Below, one piece after another: positions 26,801 to 34,163 of a DNA stretch of 53,231 nt (within the stretch, counting starts at the first letter, position 1; every line of letters begins with the position of its first letter). Under the pieces are notes generated by a model. The model was not told where the DNA came from and made no database searches. It saw nothing but the letters and a program-made list of their open reading frames with translations. The translations under genes and the position numbers were made by a program. The stretch comes from Gammaproteobacteria bacterium (GTDB lineage Bacteria; Pseudomonadota; Gammaproteobacteria; Pseudomonadales; Azotimanducaceae): NCBI GenBank assembly GCA_009837725.1, contig VXSY01000145.1:1-53231 (forward strand), read 5' to 3'.

Positions 26801-27625
26801 CTCGAGGCGGTGAAGCGAATGCTGGAGCTACGCACAACACACAAGGGGGGCAAACCGGAGCTAGATTGGCTGATCCTGCCCGAGCTTGCTGTCCACCCGG
26901 ATGATGTCAGGACGCACCTCTTCCCTTTCGCCCAAGCGTATAGAGCCATGATTCTGACCGGACTGACGTATCAGGAGGTGTTAAGCGGAGATCCGTTGGT
27001 CAATTCGGCACTTTGGATCATCCCGGAGTGGTCAAAAGCGCACGGGCTTCAGATTAAGACTCGCCGACAAGGAAAAGAGCACCTCATGAAGGGCGAGAAA
27101 GACTTCAACAGCCAAGTCCAGCGGCAGATGGTGATGGAGCAGATCGTCCATGTACCCGACACTGGCAGTACGCCAAAGTTGCAGGGCTTTCGGCCCTGCC
27201 AGTGGCTGATCGAGTACCCATGGTCGGCTTCGGATGACGACCCTCCTGTATGGCTGACGGGGGCCGTCTGCTATGACGCGACTGACCTGGGCCTCGCAGC
27301 GGACCTTCGGGACAAGTCGGACATCCTAGCGATACCAGCGCTGAACAAGGACGTGAAGACGTTCGATCAGATGGCCATGGCCTTGCACTACCACATGTTC
27401 CAGCTTGTGGTCGTTGCGAACAACGGTCAGTACGGGGGCAGCAACGCCTACTGGCCCCGGAGCAACCCTCACATCAGACAGGTCTTCCATAACCATGGGC
27501 AACCCCAAGCGTCGATAGCGTTCCTTGAAGTGGACGACATCGGGCGTTTTTTGGAGCGACGCGAAACGGCTAGCACGAACGCCAACGATTGGAAGTACCC
27601 CCCGGCAGGCTTGAACTCGCCGTGA
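23813..27625 (+). CDS. defence-associated reverse transcriptase-nitrilase fusion (DRT type 1-like)
   Basis: This 1270-residue protein joins an N-terminal reverse transcriptase to a C-terminal nitrilase-like domain. That is the architecture of the UG1/UG5-type RTs; UG1 is known as DRT type 1 antiphage systems. RT motifs in order are: motif A VVHADLKQFYD with Asp207, motif B LPQGLVASGFFANVVL, motif C CRYVDDF at residues 313-319 with Asp317 and Asp318, and motif D LALSPEKTQVAML. The nitrilase part has a plausible Glu1024 (LPELAVH), Lys1088 (GKEHLMKGE) and Cys1153 (GAVCYDATD) triad. The 500-residue middle is helical-looking and unrecognised. The start is GTG, 15 nt behind ilvC, and base composition is visibly less GC-rich than ilv. 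No retron or DGR elements are seen beside it. Confidence 0.85.
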   Translation: MFVERLEPRLDLLREEYVLVQAFKKTASYIRYHSWYSDTLALDLASANLRVFLDEIRQRLMLPETWSGRPLRIVPAPKSQSWQVRQGVWGPVKTGKTPGRLRPLAHVDLADQVVATALMLCLADRIETMQGDPRRDIHDPGVRGRVVSYGNRLFCDDTNGELRHRWGSSKLYRAYSQDYQTFVSRPEVAALSISPTERQLVYVVHADLKQFYDRVRPDLLSDAIEGIQQANDDPTFFSLMRSVFDWRWHTSDERDVQIYAEQAELADFTRVVLPQGLVASGFFANVVLCRFDNALREAVGTEISAGIVLEDVCRYVDDFRIVVAVETTAAGLNNLGGAISQWLSHVLEERASGLALSPEKTQVAMLKGKELPLVRQSAKMRRIQSAVSGGFDAIAGEEIVDALQGLMRSQEAASDDEGGWRLTPVPDVRDETVARFAAFRFRRTFRSIRPLLERDDGRGATQPDDVDELVDVRRPTRTQRELDEDARTFALGLVKRWVDDPSNVRLLRIGLDLWPDADILREVLSLLRPFTEKGGRRKAPRRVAWYCLAEVLRAGATETGLVPDTELLPTGLDLVAYREELRTEAIRLVAISARTIPWYLRQQALLFLAACDPHAAPFTLTGRVAETRHYRELIRFLRGEGEKLRSSDFATLAVVARRAFVGHARAVELTRPSLTSVRRQQLAQRDPSFLLELLDVAARDLPVDGLPARISEDLCRGDDAAIGPHETVTLARAVLSTHPRDPLRNELSIPRFAAAFLEHWMQLEPPPDVVTPGQVRLTLEDDQGITDVVELEILASPTATSGSLYEVPVWCETDERWRFQLGFMLRFILSGQPDFTRPVASTSWKEEQPSYRPAESHWYQRLYGLFNGQPAFGDDWLPITEWVEMLLLALLRWPGCRVPDSYGWIEEGIGETTKRIKGRVAELEQMRGNATGVLMLPLLTKRPTDTETKRPLRACVVQTVIPSSGDFPSADAATLDSLAFSGRAIRQRHRRHLSAALEAVKRMLELRTTHKGGKPELDWLILPELAVHPDDVRTHLFPFAQAYRAMILTGLTYQEVLSGDPLVNSALWIIPEWSKAHGLQIKTRRQGKEHLMKGEKDFNSQVQRQMVMEQIVHVPDTGSTPKLQGFRPCQWLIEYPWSASDDDPPVWLTGAVCYDATDLGLAADLRDKSDILAIPALNKDVKTFDQMAMALHYHMFQLVVVANNGQYGGSNAYWPRSNPHIRQVFHNHGQPQASIAFLEVDDIGRFLERRETASTNANDWKYPPAGLNSP

Positions 27626-30600
27626 TCAACCCGCCGCATTGCCTCGTGCTTGATCCGTCCCAAACCTCGTGCTGACATACGCTTTGGCGTCCTCGTCGCC
27701 CAGCCGAACTGATCCCGGACCGCTCCGAACGTAGAGGTCGCCTCCGGTCGTTTTCTCTAGGCCCTTCCAACAGAGGTACACCGGCTCTGGGCTCCGCTGG
27801 CAGCTCACAAGACAGACCGTCTTCCCATCAACGATTTGCGTTTTGGGATCGATGCATGTGCCGGCGCGGGCTCCGAGGCTGTTGCGGACGGACTGTGCCA
27901 AGTGGCGCATGAATTTGTCGTCGCTTGCCAGGCGGTCGTGCTCGATACCCAACACGTTGCCGTCGTCGTCTACGCCGATGAGGAGGTCGCCACCTTCGGT
28001 GTTTAGGAACGCCGCGATCGTCTTCAAGGCGGCGTGCGTGATGTGCTTGTCGTCCTTGCGATCCTCCTTCAGATTCCAGCGGAGGCTCGACTTGAACTCC
28101 AGGGTCTTGGACTCTTGCATCTTGAGCAGGTCCTCAATCCGCCGGTGACGACGGATGTAATCGTCAAACAGGAAGTTCTTGACTTGCTGGCCGAAGGCGG
28201 GATCGTCGGTGATGCGCCGGTAGAGGTCGAAGTTGGTCTCGACGATTTCCTGAATCTTGTCCTCCACCTTGGGATCGAAGGTCAATCGCACGTTCTCGCG
28301 GGTGTTGGTGCGCGCACTGGCGTCGAGACCTTCGTCACCGTCTAGGGCAGAGCGGATTTGGTCGAGAGTTATGCGGTGCTCGGGGCCTAGGTTCAGGCCG
28401 AAGCGCTCGTTCAGCGCCTCGATGATGTGCGAGAGAGGCTCCAGCTCCTCGCCCTGGGTGCTCGTGGCGGCTTTGCTTCCTGCGGGTTCGAGCGGTTGCG
28501 CTTGGCGTTCCAACGCAATCTGGCCATGGCTCGTCTGCTCGATGCGGAAGGACTCCATGTCGATGTTCTGGCGCACTTCGAGCGGCAACTCTTCTGGATT
28601 GGCCGGGAGCAGGCGACGCAGGTAACGCGCGAAGACGTAGAGCTTCTCCAGATCGGTGTCGGCGAACGTCAACACCTGTGACAGGAAGGCGTACATGCGG
28701 GCGTAGTCCGCGAGTTGGCGGCGGAACTCCCGCCCCTCGTCATCGTTCAGTTCAGCGAAACGCTGACGTGACGGCTCCAATGCCGTGTACAGCGCGTCTT
28801 GGCTCACCTTCACCTTGAAGAACACCTTGGCGAAGCTCTCAACATCTTCTTCGGCGAACACGCCGGAATCGAGGAGCCGGGCCTGTACCTCGTACAGGAG
28901 GTTGGGGTCGGTTTCCTCCGATAGGAGCGTTGTCTCGTAGTAGGGCTGAAACGCCTCCTTGATATCTTCCGCTTCGTTGGCGAAATCCAGAACCATCGTG
29001 CCCCGCTTGCCCTCGAACGTGCGGTTCAGGCGTGACAGCGTTTGAACGGCATTGACGCCACCGAGTTTCTTGTCCACGTACATCGTGTGCAGCAGCGGCT
29101 GGTCGAAGCCCGTCTGGAACTTGCTCGCGACCACCAAGAAGCGGTACGGGCGCTTGTCGAACTCGGCGGCTGTCTGCCGCTCGCCGATAGCGCGATCCTT
29201 GCCCGCGGAGTTCATTCCTGACTCTGTGTAAGACTGGCCACCATCGTTCACCGTTCCGGAGAATGCGACGAGCGCTTGCCAAGGGTGCCCGTTTGCCTTC
29301 AGGTAATGGTCCAGCGCGAGCTTCGTACGCACCGCATGCAGGCGCGAGCGTGTGACGATCATCGCCTTGGCGCGACCGTCAATCTCAGTCGCAACTTGTG
29401 CGGCGAAATGGTTCACGCAAATGGCGACCTTTTCGTCGATCGCATGAGGATGCAGTTCCACGAACGACTTGAGCAGGTACTCCGCCTTTTTCTTTTCGTA
29501 GCGCGGGTCGTCCTCGATCTTCTTGAGCAAGCGCCAATACGCGGTGTAGGTGGTGTAGTTTGCGAGCACGTCGAGGATGAAGCCCTCCTCGATCGCCTGA
29601 CGCATCGTGTAGCGGTGGAACGGTTCGAACTTGCCGTCGAGGCGCTTGCGGCCAAAGAGCTCGAGAGTCTTGGGCTTCGGAGTTGCGGTGAAGGCGAACG
29701 TCGAGAGGTTGGGCAGTCGCCCTCGGCTTTGAATCTCCTGAAGGACTCGGTCCTCGATCTCCTCTTCTGGCGTTTCGGCGCTCGCTTCTTCCTGCTCGGC
29801 ATCTTCGAGGCTTTCTGTCGCTAGCACCTCCTTCAGGCTCTTCGTGCTCTCCCCGGACTGCGACGAGTGCGCTTCGTCCACAATCACCGCGAATCGCTGC
29901 CCGGGAAGCTGCCCGATTTGTTCGGAGATGACGGGGAACTTCTGCAGCGTGGTGACGATGATCGTCCTGCCGGCTTCCAGCGCCTCGCGGAGTTGGCGCG
30001 ATGTCTGATCGATGTTCTCGACCACGCCGAGGGTCTGCTCGAACTGGCGGATCGCGCGCTGAAGCTGCCTGTCGAGGATGCGCCTGTCCGTCACCACGAT
30101 GACCGAATCGAAGACGCGCAGGTCTTCATGGTCATGCAGCACAGAGAGTTGATGCGCCAGCCAGGCGATCGTGAAGCTCTTGCCACTGCCCGCCGAATGC
30201 TGGATCAGGTAATGCCCACCCGCCCCCCTCTCGCGGGCGTCCTGCACTAGCTCGCGCACGCAGGCGAGTTGCTGGTAGCGCGGAAAGATCAGGAACCGTT
30301 CCCCAGTCTTGCGGCCACGGTCATCCTGCAGCTCAACTTCGTGGATAAACTGGCGGATGAGGTCCAGCACGCTGCCCTGCGCCCAGACCTCTTCCCAGAG
30401 ATAGCTGGTGGGATAGCCCGGCTGCGTTGGTGGAACCGGTGGATTCCCCGCACCGCCGTAGCGACCTTGATTGAAGGGCAAGAACCGCGTCTTGGGTCCG
30501 GCGAGTTGGGTTGTGACGAACACCTGTTCTGGATCGACAGCGAAATGGGCGAGGCAACGCCCGTAGGCGAAGAGCGGCTCGCGTGGATCCCGGTCCGTGC

Positions 30601-31180
30601 AGTATTGTTGGATCGCATCCTGTACGTCTTGTCCGTTCAGCAGATTCTTGAGTTCAGCCGTGAAGATCGGAATGCCATTCAGGAACAGCGCGATGTCGAG
30701 GCTTTGCTCATTTTGCTCACTGAAGCGGAGTTGCCGTACGACTGTGAAGAGATTCGCTGCACGAAGACGATGCAGCTCTTCGTTGAGACCACTTGCCGGA
30801 CGGAAGTACGCAAGGCGGAACTTGCAGCCTGAGTCCTTGATGCCGTTGCGAAGCACGTCTAGGCCGCCACGGCGCCCGATTTCGCGGGACAGGCGGCCAA
30901 GGAAGCGCGGCTTTAGGTCGGAGCCGTGGTGCTGTTCGAGCTTGGCCCATTCCTTTGGTTGCGTTGCCAGCAGGAAGTTAACGACGTCGGTTGGAAGCAG
31001 ACACAGCTTGCGGTCGTACTGCTCGGGGCGACGTTTGCTGTAGGCGCCTGGAACCGTGCCGATGTCGTACGGCGGCCGGGATTCCTGCACCTCGTTGCCG
31101 ATTTCTGGCTCGTCCGCGATGTGCAGCAAGGCACGTTCGATTGCGTCCTCGAAAGCTCGTTCCGATATGCCTATGGTCAC
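27626..31180 (-). CDS. hsdR: type I restriction endonuclease R subunit (HsdR) with C-terminal AlbA_2 (Schlafen-type) domain
   Basis: This 1184-residue motor-nuclease cuts DNA lacking the host methylation pattern. The nuclease site is Asp162 and Glu176-Leu-Lys178 (LDIALF...TAELKN). The SF2 helicase shows Walker A HSAGSGKSFT (328-337), DEAH at 435-438, FAFTATPK near 496-503 and a motif VI-like QTLSRLNRTF. After the usual HsdR C-terminus there is an extra domain from about residue 1021: ESKTLEFKSSLRWNLK, then KTIAAFLNTEGGDLLIGVDDDG, the signature of AlbA_2 domains as in Schlafen-like proteins. The paired Glu1023/Glu1028 resemble the nuclease acids of Schlafens. The start codon overlaps the hsdS stop by 4 nt. 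The stop abuts the stop of the RT gene on the other strand. Confidence 0.88.
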   Translation of the reverse strand: MTIGISERAFEDAIERALLHIADEPEIGNEVQESRPPYDIGTVPGAYSKRRPEQYDRKLCLLPTDVVNFLLATQPKEWAKLEQHHGSDLKPRFLGRLSREIGRRGGLDVLRNGIKDSGCKFRLAYFRPASGLNEELHRLRAANLFTVVRQLRFSEQNEQSLDIALFLNGIPIFTAELKNLLNGQDVQDAIQQYCTDRDPREPLFAYGRCLAHFAVDPEQVFVTTQLAGPKTRFLPFNQGRYGGAGNPPVPPTQPGYPTSYLWEEVWAQGSVLDLIRQFIHEVELQDDRGRKTGERFLIFPRYQQLACVRELVQDARERGAGGHYLIQHSAGSGKSFTIAWLAHQLSVLHDHEDLRVFDSVIVVTDRRILDRQLQRAIRQFEQTLGVVENIDQTSRQLREALEAGRTIIVTTLQKFPVISEQIGQLPGQRFAVIVDEAHSSQSGESTKSLKEVLATESLEDAEQEEASAETPEEEIEDRVLQEIQSRGRLPNLSTFAFTATPKPKTLELFGRKRLDGKFEPFHRYTMRQAIEEGFILDVLANYTTYTAYWRLLKKIEDDPRYEKKKAEYLLKSFVELHPHAIDEKVAICVNHFAAQVATEIDGRAKAMIVTRSRLHAVRTKLALDHYLKANGHPWQALVAFSGTVNDGGQSYTESGMNSAGKDRAIGERQTAAEFDKRPYRFLVVASKFQTGFDQPLLHTMYVDKKLGGVNAVQTLSRLNRTFEGKRGTMVLDFANEAEDIKEAFQPYYETTLLSEETDPNLLYEVQARLLDSGVFAEEDVESFAKVFFKVKVSQDALYTALEPSRQRFAELNDDEGREFRRQLADYARMYAFLSQVLTFADTDLEKLYVFARYLRRLLPANPEELPLEVRQNIDMESFRIEQTSHGQIALERQAQPLEPAGSKAATSTQGEELEPLSHIIEALNERFGLNLGPEHRITLDQIRSALDGDEGLDASARTNTRENVRLTFDPKVEDKIQEIVETNFDLYRRITDDPAFGQQVKNFLFDDYIRRHRRIEDLLKMQESKTLEFKSSLRWNLKEDRKDDKHITHAALKTIAAFLNTEGGDLLIGVDDDGNVLGIEHDRLASDDKFMRHLAQSVRNSLGARAGTCIDPKTQIVDGKTVCLVSCQRSPEPVYLCWKGLEKTTGGDLYVRSGPGSVRLGDEDAKAYVSTRFGTDQARGNAAG

Positions 31181-32475
31181 GACGCTTCCTCCCGGATGTT
31201 GATCTTGCCTGTTACGGCGGCGTAGATCAGAGCGGCCCGGAACTCCATTAGGCGGTCAATGGCCTCTTCAACCTGGGCGACCAGACGATCTACTTTCGCC
31301 GTTTCGCGGTCGAGCAGTTCTGAGATGCCGCGCTGTTCATTCAGCGGCGGAAACGGAAAGCGGTAATGCCGCAATCGGACTGCGGTGAGGTGGTCGATCG
31401 TATTCGGATTGCCGCCTGCGGAGAACACGCCTGATGTCGCTAGCGCCCGCATCACGAAGTAGAAATACCGTGGCAACTCAGATGCAGTTCGGGGTCGAAC
31501 CCGATGAATGGCCTTTTGGTAGAAACACTCTTCGAGTTCACCGGCCCAAATCGCTGACCTGCCCACCTCGCCTCCTTCACAAACTAGAAGGTCGCCCGGG
31601 CTTAGTCGGTATCGTTTGCGGTCCGATGGCGTGAAGTCCATTTCGGCGAGCTCCTGAACATTGATTTTGTCCCACTGGACATCGACGTTGCGCAGGTATT
31701 TGCCTGATGACAGGCCGGTGAGATTCTTCGAATCCAGCATCTTCCCTAGCTCGACTTCGTAACGCGCATAGACGGGAGCGATGTCCCAATGCGCCGGAAC
31801 CTTGCCCAGCCATGGGACGCCGGAATCTTCTTTGGGGACGCTTGTGTCCAGGCCCCGCACAATTGTCCGGGTGATGAGAGCGGCGCGTTTCTCCTGAAGT
31901 AGCTCGATCATTCGCCCCTTGCTCGCCACCAATGCATCAATCTTCATCGTCTCCCTGTCAAGGAAATCGGCGATCTTCCGCTGCTCCGACATCGAACCGA
32001 CCGCAATTCGACGTGCGTATGCATCTTCTCGGTCCAGCCCGGGTATCGCCGAGTCCTTCGAAGCTGCGTCCAGCCGGGCGTTTTGCAATGCGTAGTAGAG
32101 CCAACGAATGTTCCCCTTCGTGTATCGGCTATCCGTGAAGAACGTCGTGTCTATGGCGAATGCATCACTTTCGGTGTAGGTGACCTTTCCGAACGAGCCC
32201 TTCCGGCCCACGATCAGGGAAGGCCCTTGTGTGTTGGCTCTGTCGTGCTTGCCAATCGGGCCATTCGACCCAAACACATCCACATCCCCGTCGCCGCGGT
32301 CAGTTGCCGCAAGAGAATCGCCGTAGCAAAGCCGACAAACTCGCTTGATTGGGAGGGCATGCCAATTCTTCGGAATGGCGCCTAATGAGCTGTCCGCGGA
32401 GTCCTTGCAATCGTCGGCACGGCGGACCTTCCATGCCCGCCGGCTTTCACCTCCTTGGCCCTTCGACCCGCTCAT
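31177..32475 (-). CDS. hsdS: type I restriction-modification specificity subunit (HsdS)
   Basis: This 432-residue subunit chooses the DNA target for both methylation and restriction. It has two target-recognition domains, each ending in a conserved helical spacer: SEQRKIADFLDRETMKIDAL (first half) and NEQRGISELLDRETAKVDRL (second half). The matching phrases show the internal repeat usual for HsdS. The ATG at 32475 is chosen because it overlaps the abiEii stop in ATGA form; the frame is open 20 codons further. Its own stop overlaps the hsdR start by 4 nt. The recognition sequence cannot be predicted by eye. Confidence 0.88.
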   Translation of the reverse strand: MSGSKGQGGESRRAWKVRRADDCKDSADSSLGAIPKNWHALPIKRVCRLCYGDSLAATDRGDGDVDVFGSNGPIGKHDRANTQGPSLIVGRKGSFGKVTYTESDAFAIDTTFFTDSRYTKGNIRWLYYALQNARLDAASKDSAIPGLDREDAYARRIAVGSMSEQRKIADFLDRETMKIDALVASKGRMIELLQEKRAALITRTIVRGLDTSVPKEDSGVPWLGKVPAHWDIAPVYARYEVELGKMLDSKNLTGLSSGKYLRNVDVQWDKINVQELAEMDFTPSDRKRYRLSPGDLLVCEGGEVGRSAIWAGELEECFYQKAIHRVRPRTASELPRYFYFVMRALATSGVFSAGGNPNTIDHLTAVRLRHYRFPFPPLNEQRGISELLDRETAKVDRLVAQVEEAIDRLMEFRAALIYAAVTGKINIREEAS

Positions 32476-33428
32476 TGCGCTTTCGCTGGTCGCGGGGCGA
32501 ACTCTGCGGATTGCCAAGGGCCGCCAGCTAGCCACACTTGCAGGTGAGAGCGGCCCGCGATAACACTGTCGCTGACGGGGCCGAGGAAGCGTCGGATTTC
32601 GTCGCCAGTATCCACGAGTCGCACTGGCCCGTCGATTTCAGCGGCCATCTGTCGTCGCAACACCTGCCAGCGGTGGTCTCGGTCCACGTCCTCGTAGTAG
32701 CTCGGGAGCAAGGCCATGGGTCTTCCCGCGCCGAGGCTCGTCTGGCGCCGTCGAAACGTCTCCTCGACCGCTGCCCTGAGCGTCTCGCCGTCGAAGGGGA
32801 ACAGGCGGGCCATGCACGCAACATCCCAAAGGTCCTTCACGCGGGTATTCCTCGTGCCCAAGCTCACCATCGCCTCGAACTTCTCGGCCACGACGGTCTC
32901 GCGCGGGTAGGTCCACAGGCGAGGCGCTGGGAGGTCGAGCATCGTTGGGTAATCCCGTTCCTCGCGCCCAGGCGTAATCGCGTCGCCAAACCCCACGTCC
33001 ATTTGAAGCGTCAGACGGGCCTGGCCCAAGTTGCCCAAAACTCGCGCCCGCAGGCTTGAGTACTCCTGATCATGCTGGGCGTCGCGGATGTGAACCGCAG
33101 TCGGGTCGAACACGATGCCGTCTTCGGGACAAGACGCTCCGCAAATGGCCTGCACGATCTCACGCAGCCCCTGACGAACTTCACGTCCCGAACCGAGGAA
33201 ATCCACGTCCTTTGTCGGGCGCAGTTCATTTGCCGACCAGACGCGGTATAGCGCCGCTCCCTTGAGCGTGAACTCGTCGACGAACGGCGAAATCGTGAGT
33301 CGGTAAAGAAAACGCTCGGCAACATAGCGCTGGAGGATGCGGTTGAACTCCTCCCCGCGTTCGCGCGCGAGGTCCAGCAGGCGCCGGTGAACCGAAGCGG
33401 GGTAGTTGCGAATCTGCTTGGATGTCAT
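32472..33428 (-). CDS. abiEii: AbiEii/AbiGii-type nucleotidyltransferase toxin
   Basis: This 318-residue protein matches the AbiEii toxin family of type IV toxin-antitoxin/abortive-infection systems, a DNA polymerase beta-like nucleotidyltransferase. Relatives block growth by modifying RNA or nucleotides, and some (MenT-type) attack tRNA. The site is TLKGAALYRVW (about residues 54-64) followed by RPTKDVDFLG with Asp74 and Asp76. Further family residues are VVAEKFEAMVSLGTRNTRVKDLWD near 179-202. It overlaps abiEi by 4 nt on one side and hsdS by 4 nt on the other, so it is embedded inside the R-M operon. Confidence 0.86.
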   Translation of the reverse strand: MTSKQIRNYPASVHRRLLDLARERGEEFNRILQRYVAERFLYRLTISPFVDEFTLKGAALYRVWSANELRPTKDVDFLGSGREVRQGLREIVQAICGASCPEDGIVFDPTAVHIRDAQHDQEYSSLRARVLGNLGQARLTLQMDVGFGDAITPGREERDYPTMLDLPAPRLWTYPRETVVAEKFEAMVSLGTRNTRVKDLWDVACMARLFPFDGETLRAAVEETFRRRQTSLGAGRPMALLPSYYEDVDRDHRWQVLRRQMAAEIDGPVRLVDTGDEIRRFLGPVSDSVIAGRSHLQVWLAGGPWQSAEFAPRPAKAQ

Positions 33429-34057
33429 GTCGAGAGCACCTCAAGGGCCGGGCCGACGAGGGATTTCGCGCGACAGACTTCGGCCGCACGCCAGATTTCG
33501 TCTGCGCTAGCCTTGCGATCACGCAGTGCTTCCCGCAGCGCCTCTAGAGCCACATCCTTGCCGACGATGCGCCGGAAGCGGAAGCAGTCGACGACGGTAC
33601 GCGCCGGGCTGGTAATGCGGGCCGGAACGCCCTCGAAGGCGATGTCCTGGACCCCGTAGTGCAGGGACGCACTGGAGAAGCGTATGACTCTGATGGGGAA
33701 CTCTGCCACGCGTGGCGGGCGGGCCTTGTGGGGGATGGCCATCCACAACTCTCTTGGGAGCTGCGTACCGAGGCGGTGTACCACCAGAGCGGATAGCAGG
33801 CAGACGATCGCGCCAGGCACTCGTGCGCACATGGCCCCAAGGGAGTAGTGCTCGGACGTCGTGGCTGCCGCCCAGCGGTAGAGACCACGACCGACACGCT
33901 CTACGGTACCGCCCTTGACCAGACCTTGTAGTCTATAGGCATTCACTCCGAGGTCTGCCGCGTCACGAGGCCGAAAAAAAGCCTGGCCGACTAGACCGCG
34001 CAAGCGCTCGGCGTTCAATTCGCTGGCGGGAGTGGCAATGTTGGCAGCCGTGGACAT
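33425..34057 (-). CDS. abiEi: AbiEi-type antitoxin/transcriptional regulator
   Basis: This 210-residue protein fits the AbiEi antitoxin family: an N-terminal winged helix (FRPRDAADLGVNAYRLQGLVKGGTVERVGRGLYRW, about residues 28-62) and a C-terminal domain with ALVVHRLGTQLPRELWMAIPH and ITSPARTVVDCFRFR. In studied systems AbiEi neutralises AbiEii without binding it and represses its own promoter through inverted repeats. The gene precedes abiEii with an ATGA overlap. An inverted repeat over a candidate -35 box lies 60-100 bp upstream, which fits self-repression. No clear Shine-Dalgarno sequence precedes the ATG. Confidence 0.84.
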   Translation of the reverse strand: MSTAANIATPASELNAERLRGLVGQAFFRPRDAADLGVNAYRLQGLVKGGTVERVGRGLYRWAAATTSEHYSLGAMCARVPGAIVCLLSALVVHRLGTQLPRELWMAIPHKARPPRVAEFPIRVIRFSSASLHYGVQDIAFEGVPARITSPARTVVDCFRFRRIVGKDVALEALREALRDRKASADEIWRAAEVCRAKSLVGPALEVLST

Positions 34058-34093
34058 TGAGATTGCCGTCTGGTTTGAGAAGGAACGAGGGGG

Positions 34094-34159
34094 ACCCTAG
34101 CTAATGCCGTCGTTGCTGTCAAATTGTCGGCAATAGAACGTGTCTGCCGACATTTTGAC
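34094..34159 (-). promoter_or_regulatory. candidate AbiEi-repressed promoter with palindromic operator
   Basis: Reading on the minus strand, a perfect -35 TTGACA (34117-34122) is followed by a 17-nt spacer and TAGGGT (34094-34099), a weak -10. An inverted repeat overlaps the -35: GTCAAATTGTCGGCA at 34118-34132 and TGCCGACATTTTGAC at 34145-34159, 15-bp arms with one mismatch and a 12-nt spacer. The site lies between hsdM and abiEi, so it would drive abiEi-abiEii-hsdS-hsdR separately from hsdM. Confidence 0.6.
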
Positions 34160-34163
34160 GAAC

